From Pseudomonadota bacterium (lineage in GTDB: Bacteria; Desulfobacterota; Syntrophia; Syntrophales; UBA5619): a stretch of 41,250 nucleotides of DNA. The notes below the pieces were generated by a model. The model was not told the origin of the DNA. It saw only the letters and a program-made list of their open reading frames with translations, and ran no database searches. Numbering within the stretch: position 1 is the first letter of the stretch; each line of letters starts with the position of its first letter. A program made the translations under genes and the position numbers. Where the stretch lies: positions 1 to 41,250 of the forward strand of contig JAHJXP010000187.1 in the NCBI GenBank assembly GCA_018827585.1, given 5' to 3'. Of the stretch, positions 7,567 to 15,284 are shown one piece after another.

Positions 7567-10385
7567 TGAACATCATAAGAATCAAGGGCGCCGCGCAGCA
7601 CAACCTCAAGAACATCAGCGTCGACATCCCGCGGGACAAACTCGTCGTTATCACCGGCGTCTCCGGTTCCGGGAAGTCGTCGCTCGCCTTCGACACGATC
7701 TACGCCGAGGGTCAGCGCCGTTATGTGGAGTCCCTCTCGGCTTATGCCCGCCAGTTTATCGGGCAGATGGACAAGCCCGACGTGGAATCGATAGAGGGGC
7801 TCTCCCCGGCCATCGCCATCGAGCAGCGGACGGCCGCCCACAACCCCCGCTCCACGGTGGGGACCGTGACGGAGATATACGACCATCTGCGCCTCCTGTT
7901 CGCCCGAATCGGCGTCCCCCACTGCCACAAGTGCGGCAGGGAGATCAAATCCCAGACCATCGATATGATGCTGGAGACTGTCCTCGCCTTGCCGGCCAAT
8001 ACGCGCTTGGCGATCCTGGCCCCGATCGCCCGGGGGAAAAAGGGGGAGTTCCAGAAGGAGCTCAGGAAACTCCTCAAGGAGGGGTATGTCCGCGTCCGGG
8101 TGGACGGCGACATCCGGGAACTCGCCGAGGAGATCGTCCTCGACAAAAACCGGCGGCACGACATCGACGTCGTGATCGACCGCCTGATCATGAAGGAGGG
8201 GGTCAGGAAGCGCCTGCGCGATTCCCTGGAGGCGGCTTCCGCTCTTTCCGAAGGTCTGGTCCGCGTCGCCGTGACCGGCGGGGAGGAGAACCTCTTCAGC
8301 GAGCGGTACGCCTGTCCGGACTGCGGCGTCAGCATCGCGGAGCTCGCCCCCCGGATGTTCTCCTTCAACAGCCCCTACGGGGCCTGCCAGGACTGCGGGG
8401 GGCTGGGAACCAGGATGTATTTCGACCCGGAGCTGGTCGTCCCCGACCAGGGGCTTTCCGTCCGGGAGGGGGCGATCATCCCGTGGTCGGGGCGCCACTC
8501 CCTCCATTATTTCCAGATGCTCAACACCCTCTCGGAGCATTACGGCTTCGACATCCATACCCCGTTCGGCGAGCTCCCGGAGAAGATACGGGACATTCTC
8601 CTCCACGGTTCGGGGGAAGAGAAGATCCGCTTTCACACGGATCGGGGCGGCCGGAGATACTTCTACACCCGGCCGTTTGAAGGGGTCCTCAACCAGATCG
8701 ACAGGCGTTACCGGGAGACGACCTCCCTGCACGTACGCATGGACCTGTCCCGCTACATCAGCCTGCGGGAGTGCCCGTCCTGTCTCGGCGCCCGCCTGAA
8801 GCCGGAGAGCCTCTCGGTGACCGTAGGGGGGAAGAACATTTACGAGGTCTGCAAACTCCCGATCCGGGAATGCCTCGCGTTTCTCACGGCGATCCCCCTT
8901 TCCCCTCAGGAAGCGCACATCACGGAGCGGGTCATGAAGGAGATCCGCCAGCGGCTCGGCTTCCTGCTGGACGTCGGGATGGACTACCTCAGCCTGGACC
9001 GTTCGTCGGGGAGCCTCTCCGGCGGGGAGGGGCAGCGGATCAGGCTTGCCACCCAGATCGGTTCGGGTCTGGTCGGCGTGCTCTATGTCCTGGACGAGCC
9101 GACCGTCGGCTTGCACCAGCGCGACAACGTCCGCCTGATCGCGACCTTGAAGCGCCTCCGTGATATGGGGAATACGGTTCTGGTCGTCGAGCACGACCAG
9201 GACATGATGCTGGAGTCGGACCAGATCATCGACATGGGGCCGGGGGCCGGGCTGGACGGCGGCGAGGTCGTCTTCCAGGGGACGCCGGAGGAGATCTGTA
9301 AAAGCGAGTTCTCGCTCACGGGGGCCTACCTCTCGGGGCGGGAGTCTATCGCTGTCCCCAGGAAACGGAGGCCGGTGACGGAGCGGTTCATCGTTCTCGA
9401 AGGGGCGCACGAGCACAACCTCCGGGAGATCGACATCCGGATCCCAGTCGGGGTCTTCACCGCGGTCACCGGCGTCTCCGGGTCGGGAAAGAGCACGATG
9501 GTCATCGAGACCCTCTACAAGGCGCTCGCCCGGCGGCTCAACCGGGAGAAGGGGGGCGGCGGGAAGATCCGCCGCATCGCCGATCTGGGCGGCATCGAGC
9601 GGATCATCCTGATGAACCAGCAGCCCATCGGGCGGACCCCCCGTTCCAACCCCGTGACCTACACGGGTATCTTCTCCCACATCCGGGAACTCTTTACGGG
9701 GCTGCTCGAATCGCGTCTCCGGGGCTACAAGCCGGGCCGGTTCAGCTTCAACGTGAAGGGGGGGCGCTGCGAGGCGTGCGAAGGGAACGGCCTGATCAAG
9801 ATCGAGATGCACTTCCTGCCGGACGTCTACGTCACCTGCGACGCCTGCCTGGGAAAGCGGTTTAACCAGGACACCCTCGAGATCCGCTACAAGGACAAGA
9901 ACATCGCCGAGGTCCTCGATATGACGGTCCAGCAGGCCCTTGTTTTCTTCGAGAACATCCCGGCCATCCGCTCTAAGCTCCAGCTTTTATACGACGTGGG
10001 CCTGGGCTACATCCGCCTCGGCCAGTCGGCGACGACCCTCTCCGGGGGCGAGGCGCAGCGGATCAAGCTCTCCCGCGAGTTGGGGAAGCGGATGAACAGC
10101 CACACCCTCTACGTCCTCGACGAGCCGACGATCGGCCTGCACTTCGCCGACATCCGGAAGCTCCTCGACGTATTGATGCGCCTCGTGGAGATGGGCAACA
10201 CCGTCGTGGTGATCGAGCACAACATGGATGTAATCAAATGCGCCGATTACCTGATCGATCTGGGGCCGGAAGGGGGGCCGGGCGGCGGCCGGATCGTCGC
10301 CGCGGGGACGCCGGAAGAGGTGGTCGGCGCGGAAGGTTCTCACACGGGATGGTTCCTCCGGAAGGTCCTCTGGACCGGTGTATAG
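7566..10385 (+). CDS. uvrA: Excinuclease ABC subunit A (UvrA)
   Basis: UvrA is the damage-sensing ABC ATPase of nucleotide excision repair and loads UvrB. The 939-aa length is typical. It has two ABC modules: Walker A GVSGSGKSS at residues 31-39 and GVSGSGKST in the second half, with signatures LSGGEGQRI and LSGGEAQRI, each followed by a YVLDEPT-x-GLH Walker B. Zinc-binding CxxC pairs are visible (CHKC near residue 120; CPDC...CQDC near 250-275; CEAC...CDAC near 735-765). ATG 7566 overlaps the stop of the upstream isomerase gene, so it is translationally coupled and last in the mfd operon. Mfd and UvrA act in the same transcription-coupled repair pathway, which gives the operon a clear logic. 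The 802-aa opposite-strand frame is a shadow. Confidence 0.97.
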   Translation: MNIIRIKGAAQHNLKNISVDIPRDKLVVITGVSGSGKSSLAFDTIYAEGQRRYVESLSAYARQFIGQMDKPDVESIEGLSPAIAIEQRTAAHNPRSTVGTVTEIYDHLRLLFARIGVPHCHKCGREIKSQTIDMMLETVLALPANTRLAILAPIARGKKGEFQKELRKLLKEGYVRVRVDGDIRELAEEIVLDKNRRHDIDVVIDRLIMKEGVRKRLRDSLEAASALSEGLVRVAVTGGEENLFSERYACPDCGVSIAELAPRMFSFNSPYGACQDCGGLGTRMYFDPELVVPDQGLSVREGAIIPWSGRHSLHYFQMLNTLSEHYGFDIHTPFGELPEKIRDILLHGSGEEKIRFHTDRGGRRYFYTRPFEGVLNQIDRRYRETTSLHVRMDLSRYISLRECPSCLGARLKPESLSVTVGGKNIYEVCKLPIRECLAFLTAIPLSPQEAHITERVMKEIRQRLGFLLDVGMDYLSLDRSSGSLSGGEGQRIRLATQIGSGLVGVLYVLDEPTVGLHQRDNVRLIATLKRLRDMGNTVLVVEHDQDMMLESDQIIDMGPGAGLDGGEVVFQGTPEEICKSEFSLTGAYLSGRESIAVPRKRRPVTERFIVLEGAHEHNLREIDIRIPVGVFTAVTGVSGSGKSTMVIETLYKALARRLNREKGGGGKIRRIADLGGIERIILMNQQPIGRTPRSNPVTYTGIFSHIRELFTGLLESRLRGYKPGRFSFNVKGGRCEACEGNGLIKIEMHFLPDVYVTCDACLGKRFNQDTLEIRYKDKNIAEVLDMTVQQALVFFENIPAIRSKLQLLYDVGLGYIRLGQSATTLSGGEAQRIKLSRELGKRMNSHTLYVLDEPTIGLHFADIRKLLDVLMRLVEMGNTVVVIEHNMDVIKCADYLIDLGPEGGPGGGRIVAAGTPEEVVGAEGSHTGWFLRKVLWTGV

Positions 10386-10448
10386 ATGTACCGAAAGAAT
10401 GGTTTCCCGGCGACCCGGTTCGGTAGTTATTGTAATTGCAGATGCTGC

Positions 10449-10748
10449 TTAAGGCATCTTGAGCAGTCGTTCGCTGTGCCAAACTCTGACAATACGCACC
10501 CGCATTTTATCGAGACGATAAACGATACGAAACGGTGGGTGAATAATTTCCCTCAAATGAGCGATGCCAAACTCCGGGACAATACGGCCGCTTTCGGGAA
10601 ATTCGGCAAGTCTTTCCACTTGCGACACAACTTCTCCGAGCAATCTCTCGCCCACATCAGGAACCTGCTGATCGATGTACCAAGCTTTGATTTCCTCAAG
10701 ATCCTTGAACGCCGAGACAGCAAAGGTGATTAAGCTTTTTTGCGGCAT
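10449..10748 (-). CDS. RelE/ParE-family toxin
   Basis: A 99-aa protein of the RelE/ParE fold. It shows an N-terminal helix pair (AVSAFKDLEEIKAWY), VERLAEFPESGRIVPEFG, and the C-terminal strand motif REIIHPPFRIVYRLDK...VRIVRVWHSERLL, typical of ParE/RelE toxins that attack gyrase or cleave mRNA. It lies 4 bp downstream of a Phd/YefM-type antitoxin gene in the standard antitoxin-toxin order. GC content is clearly lower than in uvrA, suggesting acquisition. Whether it acts as a ParE or a RelE cannot be decided from the sequence. Confidence 0.85.
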   Translation of the reverse strand: MPQKSLITFAVSAFKDLEEIKAWYIDQQVPDVGERLLGEVVSQVERLAEFPESGRIVPEFGIAHLREIIHPPFRIVYRLDKMRVRIVRVWHSERLLKMP

Positions 10749-10752
10749 AGCT

Positions 10753-11028
10753 TCAGCTCAATCCAAGACGCTTCTTCACGTCTGCAAGATTCACTTCCCT
10801 GCCCTCTTCCAGGTCCATCAGCCCCTGTACGATGTCCCGGAGAAATGCCCTCTCATCCGTTTCAGTTTCGTAATCCTTAAGGGACTGGACAACGGCAACG
10901 CCTCGCCCCCTGTTGGTTAAAAGCACTGGTCGGCGGGTCTTATCAACCTGATTAACAACCCGACCGGGATTAACCTTCATATCACTTAACGGAACGATGT
11001 CTTCGGAAAACTTAGTAGATGTTTGCAT
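10753..11028 (-). CDS. Phd/YefM-family antitoxin
   Basis: A 91-aa protein with the Phd/YefM core: a DNA-binding N-terminal region (VPLSDMKVNPGRVVNQVDKTRRPVLLTNRGR as a pattern, GVAVVQSLKDYE) and an acidic, helical C-terminal toxin-binding tail. Such antitoxins neutralise the cognate toxin and repress their own operon. The start has a strong GGAGG Shine-Dalgarno site. It precedes the RelE/ParE-type toxin by 4 bp. It may be the leftmost cassette of the relic integron, since gene orientation agrees, but I saw no clear attC after the toxin gene. Confidence 0.85.
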   Translation of the reverse strand: MQTSTKFSEDIVPLSDMKVNPGRVVNQVDKTRRPVLLTNRGRGVAVVQSLKDYETETDERAFLRDIVQGLMDLEEGREVNLADVKKRLGLS

Positions 11029-11106
11029 AGCACCTCCTTCAGTGGTCTTATATTCGTACTAATAATAGCACCTGTTAAAGGGTATGGCAAATATTTTAAT
11101 TTTAAT

Positions 11107-11258
11107 CTGGGGTATGCACTTGACCCCAGTAAATCGGATATAACACATTGAATCAATGGAACTTTGGGTCAGTTTTCAATATGGAAGTGCCAATGGTTAA
11201 ATTGTCTGTATATTCAATATGATAACAGCTATCCGCTGGAGTCAAGTGCATACCCCAG
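11107..11258. repeat. 152-bp MITE-like element with 23-bp terminal inverted repeats
   Basis: The ends 11107-11129 and 11236-11258 are inverted repeats differing at one position (CTGGGGTATGCACTTGAC then CCCAG, or TCCAG at the other end). Each end is also a small palindrome (CTGGGGT...ACCCCAG). The 106-bp interior has no ORF. TTTTAAT occurs on both sides (11100-11106 and 11261-11267), a possible but not exact target duplication. The interior phrase GGGTCAGTTTTCAAT resembles ends seen in some IS21-like elements (from memory). A non-autonomous transposable element is the likeliest reading. Confidence 0.6.
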
Positions 11259-11274
11259 TATTTTAATATGCCTT

Positions 11275-12604
11275 CACGCCTGTCCTGTTTAAGTTAGCTG
11301 ACCACCATGTAGTATGTTGATATTGGGACGTAAATGAGCCATTTTTATTTTTTCCGATTTGAATTTACATTGCAGTTTCCGGCCTGTACCTTCTTCCCAA
11401 CAATGGGAAGGAGAGTTGCCGATGAATGCAGGGAAAACGGTTTTCGCTCAGATACTGGAGCATCTGCCACGTTATGAGTTTGACAAATTCGTTAAAAAGT
11501 ACGAGGGCAATCGCAGGGTCAGAAGGTTTCCCTGTTATGATCAGTTCCTCTGCCTTGCCTATGCCCAGCTTACGTACCGGGAAAGTCTGAGGGATATTGA
11601 AACATGCCTGAACTCTCATCACGAGAAGCTTTATCATATCGGGTTCCGCGGTCAGATCTCAAGATCTACAATGGCCCGTGCCGGCGAAAAACGAGATTGC
11701 CAAATTTATCAGGACTTTGCCTATCATCTTATCTCCATTGCCAGAAAACTCTATCAGAACGAAGCACTGGCGATAGATCTGGCTTACTCTCTCTACGCTT
11801 TCGACTCAACGACCATCGATCTGTGCCTTTCCCTTTTTCCTTGGGCTCATTTTCGCAAGACCAAAGCCGCCATCAAGATGCACACATTACTCGATCTGCG
11901 GGGATCCATTCCGACATTTATCAGCCTCACTACCGGCAAAGTACACGATGTCAACGTTTTGGATATTCTCCCCTTGGAAAAAGATTCCGTCATCGCAATC
12001 GATCGTGGATACACAGACTTTTCAAGGCTTTATGCACTGAACCTGTTTCCCGCTTTCTTCGTGATTCGCGCCAAGAGCAATTTTCGGTGCCGCCGCCTCA
12101 ATTCTCAGAAAGTGGACAAAACGCTGGGGCTTCGTTCCGATCAACGCATTGTTCTCACAACCAAGAAATCCAGAGCGGCCTACCCGGAGACTCTGCGCCG
12201 GGTGTCCTACGTGGATCTGGACACCAAGAAGCGTTTTGTCTACCTGACCAATATCTTTACCGTTTCCGCCATAACCGTCGCCGATATTTACAAGCAGCGC
12301 TGGCAGGTGGAGCTCTTCTTCCGCTGGATCAAACAACATCTGAGAATCAAAACCTTTTACGGTACATCGCCCAACGCCGTCAAAACCCAGATATGGATCG
12401 CTATCAGCATTTATCTTCTGGTCGCCATCCTGAAAAAGAGACTCGATCTGCCCGGCAGTCTCCACACAATTTTGCAAATTTTAGAGGTCAACATTTTTGA
12501 GAAAAAACCCATTATTCAGATAGTTAAAGATGCTTACAAGCAAGAACCGGAACCAAGTTTATGCAACCAGCTAAATTTATTCAACAGTTAACGGGACAGG
12601 CGTG
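11275..12604 (+). mobile_element. IS4-family insertion sequence, complete, with 9-bp target duplication
   Basis: The 1330-bp element is bounded by inverted ends beginning CACGCCTGTCC (11275 onward, and the complement ending at 12604), with matches continuing for about 17 bp (T/C mismatch at position 12). The 9-bp direct repeat ATATGCCTT lies immediately outside both ends (11266-11274 and 12605-12613), as expected for IS4-family transposition. One full-length transposase gene fills the element. It landed between the attC-like site at 12637 and the MITE-like element. Confidence 0.9.
11422..12591 (+). CDS. IS4-family DDE transposase
   Basis: 389 aa from ATG 11422, which has GGAGAG upstream; an earlier in-frame ATG at 11359 lacks such a site. 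The catalytic DDE pattern is visible: AFDSTTIDL (first D), IAIDRGYTDF (second D), and the IS4 signature Y-x2-R-x3-E-x6-K in YKQRWQVELFFRWIKQ. The N-terminal region (FAQILEHLPRYEFDKFV, PCYDQFLCLAYAQLTYRESLRDIE) matches the DUF4372-type domain of this group. No frameshift or stop is present, so the element may still be active. Confidence 0.93.
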   Translation: MNAGKTVFAQILEHLPRYEFDKFVKKYEGNRRVRRFPCYDQFLCLAYAQLTYRESLRDIETCLNSHHEKLYHIGFRGQISRSTMARAGEKRDCQIYQDFAYHLISIARKLYQNEALAIDLAYSLYAFDSTTIDLCLSLFPWAHFRKTKAAIKMHTLLDLRGSIPTFISLTTGKVHDVNVLDILPLEKDSVIAIDRGYTDFSRLYALNLFPAFFVIRAKSNFRCRRLNSQKVDKTLGLRSDQRIVLTTKKSRAAYPETLRRVSYVDLDTKKRFVYLTNIFTVSAITVADIYKQRWQVELFFRWIKQHLRIKTFYGTSPNAVKTQIWIAISIYLLVAILKKRLDLPGSLHTILQILEVNIFEKKPIIQIVKDAYKQEPEPSLCNQLNLFNS

Positions 12605-12636
12605 ATATGCCTTAATGGATGGTTATAAATCGGGTA

Positions 12637-12700
12637 GCCGAACGCCACGGCTTCCCGGTAGGCGGATTTATTGGCGATCCGGGGCAGCTGATGGTTAGAG
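12637..12700 (-). repeat. attC-like site closing the 12695-12970 cassette
   Basis: On the minus strand the site starts CTCTAAC (12700-12694) and ends GTTCGGC (12643-12637). Between them are paired arms CAGCTGCCCCGG and CCGGGAAGCCGTGG. This is the R''-L''-L'-R' plan of integron attC sites. The TAA stop of the upstream gene lies inside the R'' box, as is common for cassettes. Confidence 0.6.
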
Positions 12701-12970
12701 TAGTATAACAAGCGGATGCTTTTGGGGATCATAAAGTTCGTATCTTCCATCGCCTCGCAAGAAGAGAAATTGTTCCGTTCCTTTCCAATGATATCTTGCT
12801 GGGACCAAGTTTACTACTAATCTCATTAGATGCTGCCATATGGCATCATCACTCCAGCTTCCTTTGGATTTCACGCGGTTAACGAATTCATTGAATGACA
12901 ATATCTCTGAATCATTAATCGATGTTTTGATGGCCTCTGCGCATGATTCTCCCTTGTATCCCTTTGTCAT
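12695..12970 (-). CDS. Small conserved protein, DUF7669-like
   Basis: A 91-aa protein with the pattern SFNEFVNRVKSKGSWSDDAIWQHLM, then LVPARYHW...FLFLRGDGRYELYDP. This matches, from memory, small conserved proteins (DUF7669-type) often met next to restriction or other accessory genes; their function is unknown. A good Shine-Dalgarno (AAGGAGG) precedes ATG 12970. It is the third minus-strand gene from the integrase relic, bounded by attC-like repeats at 12637-12700 and 12995-13057, so it is probably an integron cassette. Confidence 0.65.
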   Translation of the reverse strand: MTKGYKGESCAEAIKTSINDSEILSFNEFVNRVKSKGSWSDDAIWQHLMRLVVNLVPARYHWKGTEQFLFLRGDGRYELYDPQKHPLVILL

Positions 12971-12994
12971 TTATCATCGCCTCCTTACGTGAAA

Positions 12995-13057
12995 AGCTAA
13001 CAAAAAGATCAGCCCGAGCCGGGTTCCCCGGCGATTGGCTATATCGACTGGTTGGCC
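12995..13057 (-). repeat. attC-like site closing the 13039-13602 cassette
   Basis: On the minus strand it opens GGCCAACCAG (13057 down), continues through inner arms (AGCC/GGCT and CCGGGGAACCCGG), and ends GTTAGCT (13001-12995). It overlaps the 3' end of the upstream gene. The opening decamer is identical to that of the next site at 13615-13672, which supports a shared origin. Confidence 0.6.
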
Positions 13058-13602
13058 GTTGCTTCAATGATGGCGTACTTGAGAGAATCAAATACCCCAG
13101 TCCACTGTACCTGATAACTTCCATTGAGCGTCACGGTTTCATCTTTTTTTCCAGTTGGTTTTTGGATAGACCCACAGAGTCTCTTCCCTTGTCGAAAATA
13201 GCCGTAGATGCCACCGTCGTTGCCCGAATAGAATAGCGGATCGTCCGCAAAAATAACAAGAAACGTTTGTTCAAAACCTGAGCGTTTCAATTGTTCTGCA
13301 AAACGAATGTCCTTGCAGAAGTTGAACATCTGTTCAGGATATTGTCCGTTGCGCGGGAACTTCATCTCAATGGCACAACGAAGTCTTGATTTGTCAGTGG
13401 CAAAGACAGAAATATCAATTTCCTTCTTAATGAACTCTCCTGTCTGGAAGAAGAACGATACGTTGCGCTCAAACTGGACTTTTTGATCGACTAGCCGGGA
13501 TCGTAGAAAGATACCTAATTCGTGCTGCAGGCTGAACTCGTTGTACATTTCTACCTGCCTGGTTTTTACGGTATCAACAAAGTTCTCTATGGTTTTAATC
13601 AT
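13039..13602 (-). CDS. Putative PD-(D/E)XK nuclease-like protein
   Basis: A 187-aa protein. The segment KKEIDISVF...LRCAIEMKFPRNGQ reads as D-x(n)-E-x-K (EIDIS, then AIEMKF), the active-site pattern of PD-(D/E)XK nucleases. An N-terminal helix (NEFSLQHELGIFLRSRL) supplies the usual upstream acidic residue. Restriction and repair nucleases share this fold. No methyltransferase is adjacent. I start at ATG 13602 rather than 13620, because 13602 lies just beyond the attC-like repeat, as expected for a cassette gene. It may instead be a stand-alone hypothetical of this superfamily. Function: DNA cleavage, possibly defence (inference). Confidence 0.55.
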   Translation of the reverse strand: MIKTIENFVDTVKTRQVEMYNEFSLQHELGIFLRSRLVDQKVQFERNVSFFFQTGEFIKKEIDISVFATDKSRLRCAIEMKFPRNGQYPEQMFNFCKDIRFAEQLKRSGFEQTFLVIFADDPLFYSGNDGGIYGYFRQGKRLCGSIQKPTGKKDETVTLNGSYQVQWTGVFDSLKYAIIEATANQSI

Positions 13603-13614
13603 CGTTTCCCCGTG

Positions 13615-13672
13615 GGCCAAAGCCGCAAATCACGGGCAGCGGTATTCCGTACCTTGGATTTGCTGGTTGGCC
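13615..13672 (-). repeat. attC-like site closing the 13673-14194 cassette
   Basis: A 58-bp imperfect palindrome directly after the TGA of the upstream gene. The outer arms are GGCCAA...TTGGCC and the inner arms GCAAATC...GATTTGC, around a 25-nt centre. The boxes are somewhat decayed (the R' box lacks the expected GTT), but position and architecture match attC. Confidence 0.6.
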
Positions 13673-14194
13673 TCATCTCTTCCATTTCTCAAGTTCCCAC
13701 TCCGCAATGGACTGGGAGCTCGCCTTTTCCCCAATCTTCTCCATCCAAGTTTTGTAAGTGTCTATACAGTCCATCTTCGTCCAAGCTTTGTATACGCTCA
13801 CTTTCTTCAAAATGCTGCGGTCAAGCGGGCAGTGAGGAGGGGCTGGATGACTGCCGAGGCACCACAGGAACTTCAAGTAGAGATTGAAAGCCTTCTGTGC
13901 TGTTCCGATCTTGAACCGCCCACCGAGAAGAATCCGTGCGAATTGCCTCGTTATCGAATCTGCAAGACTCGATATGTTCTTGCAGTGTTTAGCCTCTGTG
14001 ATGGTTGCGGAGTAGCCTGACGCGAGATCCCGAATCTCGCTACGAAGGACGCGCCGTAGTTCCTCCCGGTCGGCCAGACCGGGATTACCGTTGTAAACCT
14101 TGTTATGCTGGAATGCTGCCACGATGCTGTTTTGTATCGCGCCTCGCTCGCAGGTGACGCCTACCGTCTTCAAGAACTCCTGTTTCTTTGTCAT
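13673..14194 (-). CDS. Conserved hypothetical cassette protein
   Basis: A 173-aa, mostly helical protein without a motif I can name. Notable segments are GRFKIGTAQKAFNLYLKFLWCLG followed by PAPPHCPLDRSIL, a pattern I associate from memory with conserved hypotheticals of accessory regions. I start at ATG 14194 (MTKKQEF); the longer frame to 14338 runs back into the presumed attI/integrase region. It is the gene nearest the integrase relic, hence the first cassette of the relic array, and is followed by an attC-like repeat. It has no signal peptide or membrane segment. Confidence 0.6.
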   Translation of the reverse strand: MTKKQEFLKTVGVTCERGAIQNSIVAAFQHNKVYNGNPGLADREELRRVLRSEIRDLASGYSATITEAKHCKNISSLADSITRQFARILLGGRFKIGTAQKAFNLYLKFLWCLGSHPAPPHCPLDRSILKKVSVYKAWTKMDCIDTYKTWMEKIGEKASSQSIAEWELEKWKR

Positions 14195-14214
14195 ATGTGA
14201 TCCTGGCCAACATA

Positions 14215-14235
14215 GTGTAGACCGCCTAACGGTGG
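14215..14235 (-). other. Putative attI-like recombination site remnant
   Basis: On the minus strand this reads CACCGTTAGGCGGTCTAC, containing GTTAGGC, a perfect match to the integron core box GTTRRRY. It sits between the first cassette gene and the divergent integrase relic, where attI belongs. The flank GTAGACCGCCTAA recurs at 23022-23035 upstream of the second integrase relic. Confidence 0.45.
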
Positions 14236-14361
14236 CCTTTTTCCACCGCGATTGATTTTTTAAATGATGGCGTAAGACGTTGACATAAGAAACGATCTCT
14301 GTCAAACGAAAATCAATGGAACCCATATTGGATATCAAAATACCGCAGGTGATGACAGAAG

Positions 14362-14443
14362 ATAAAGCTCATGGATCAGGTCCGGGACGTCCTCCGGAAG
14401 GATATTGCTCTATCCGCACCGAACAGGCGTATGTGGATTGGAT
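14362..14443 (+). pseudogene. Integron integrase (IntI) 5' fragment, decayed
   Basis: Read with one frame correction this encodes K-L-M-D-Q-V-R-D-V-L-R-K, then S-I-R-T-E-Q-A-Y-V-D-W-I, the N-terminal SAM-like domain start of IntI-type tyrosine recombinases (compare LDQLRERIR...YSLRTEQAYVNW of IntI1, recalled). The start codon has become ATA, one base is missing near 14400 relative to the copy at 23155, and the gene stops abruptly where murI begins. It points away from the minus-strand cassettes, as an integron integrase should. Confidence 0.7.
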
Positions 14444-14450
14444 CTGGGAT

Positions 14451-15284
14451 CTACCCCGGTGCGCGGAACAGGATATCCTGGCTGCAATAGCGTTTCGGCA
14501 GGCGCCGCACTTCGACATCCGCATTCCACAACTGGGAGATGACCGGTTTCACGTCATCCGGCGCACCGCTTGTCCAGAATCGCTCCGTGCCTGAACGGAG
14601 ATCAGGCGACAACAAGCCATTGCTTTCCAGCCGGCGCCGCAGCTCGTGAGCGATCGCCGCGTTCGGATCAACGATGGAGACCCCGGGTCCGGCTATCTCC
14701 CGGATGAGCGGTGCAAGAAACGAGTAGTGCGTGCACCCCAGAATAATCGTGTCCGCGCCCCGCTCTAACAGCGGCAAGACATACTTTGCTATCAAGGCTC
14801 GCACTTTCTCGCCATGCAGTTCACCCGTTTCAACCTGCTCGACCAGTCCGGCGCAGGGCTGGATCAGTATATCGACATCGCCGCCAAACCGGGCCAGCAA
14901 CTTCGCAAATTTGTCGCTGGAAAGGGTCCCGCTGGTCGCAAGCACGGCGATAACCCCGGATGCTGTCTTCTCTGCCGCCGGTTTAATGGCAGGCTCGACT
15001 CCAACGATCGGCACGGAAAATCTCGACCGCAAGGTGGTTATCGCGGCGCCTGTTGCGGTATTGCAGGCAACGACGATCGCCTTCGCATTCCGATCCACCA
15101 GGAATTCGGCGATGGCAACGGATCTCGCTTCGACAAACTGCGGGGACTTGTCTCCGTACGGCACGCAGGCTGAATCGGCGACATAAAGAAGATCTTCACT
15201 CGCGAAAGACCTCCGGATCTCGAGAAGGACCGACAGGCCACCGACTCCGGAATCAAAAATCCCGATTGGAGATGAGGCATTCAT
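14451..15284 (-). CDS. murI: Glutamate racemase
   Basis: MurI interconverts L- and D-glutamate for peptidoglycan synthesis in the cytoplasm. The 277-aa protein begins IGIFDSGVGGLSVL (Asp11 of the family motif) and has both catalytic cysteines, Cys74 in VACNTATG and Cys184 in LGCTHYSFL, and the conserved PYGDK motif. Length and order are standard. It stands alone on the minus strand. Its last codons are the point where the integrase relic breaks off, so integron decay or deletion reached exactly to murI without damaging it visibly. Confidence 0.95.
   Translation of the reverse strand: MNASSPIGIFDSGVGGLSVLLEIRRSFASEDLLYVADSACVPYGDKSPQFVEARSVAIAEFLVDRNAKAIVVACNTATGAAITTLRSRFSVPIVGVEPAIKPAAEKTASGVIAVLATSGTLSSDKFAKLLARFGGDVDILIQPCAGLVEQVETGELHGEKVRALIAKYVLPLLERGADTIILGCTHYSFLAPLIREIAGPGVSIVDPNAAIAHELRRRLESNGLLSPDLRSGTERFWTSGAPDDVKPVISQLWNADVEVRRLPKRYCSQDILFRAPG

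Noticed and set aside
7404..9812. 802-aa open frame opposite uvrA and the SurA-like gene
   Set aside because: Same type of shadow; uvrA and the isomerase cover it with strong motifs and clear starts.
10380..10448. attC-like site after the RelE/ParE toxin gene
   Set aside because: No paired GTTRRRY/RYYYAAC boxes are found; only a small AGATGC/GCATCT hairpin lies there, so the toxin-antitoxin pair cannot be shown to be a cassette.
12595..12730. A minus-strand frame giving LPRIANKSAYREAVAFGYPIYN, first read as a ParA-like fragment
   Set aside because: The stretch coincides with an attC-like inverted repeat (12637-12700) and lies out of frame behind the 12695-12970 gene, without a start or continuation. 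The coding look is more likely accidental.
13673..14338. Longer start (14338) for the first cassette gene
   Set aside because: The extra 48 residues run through the presumed attI region and the integrase upstream DNA; ATG 14194 is preferred.
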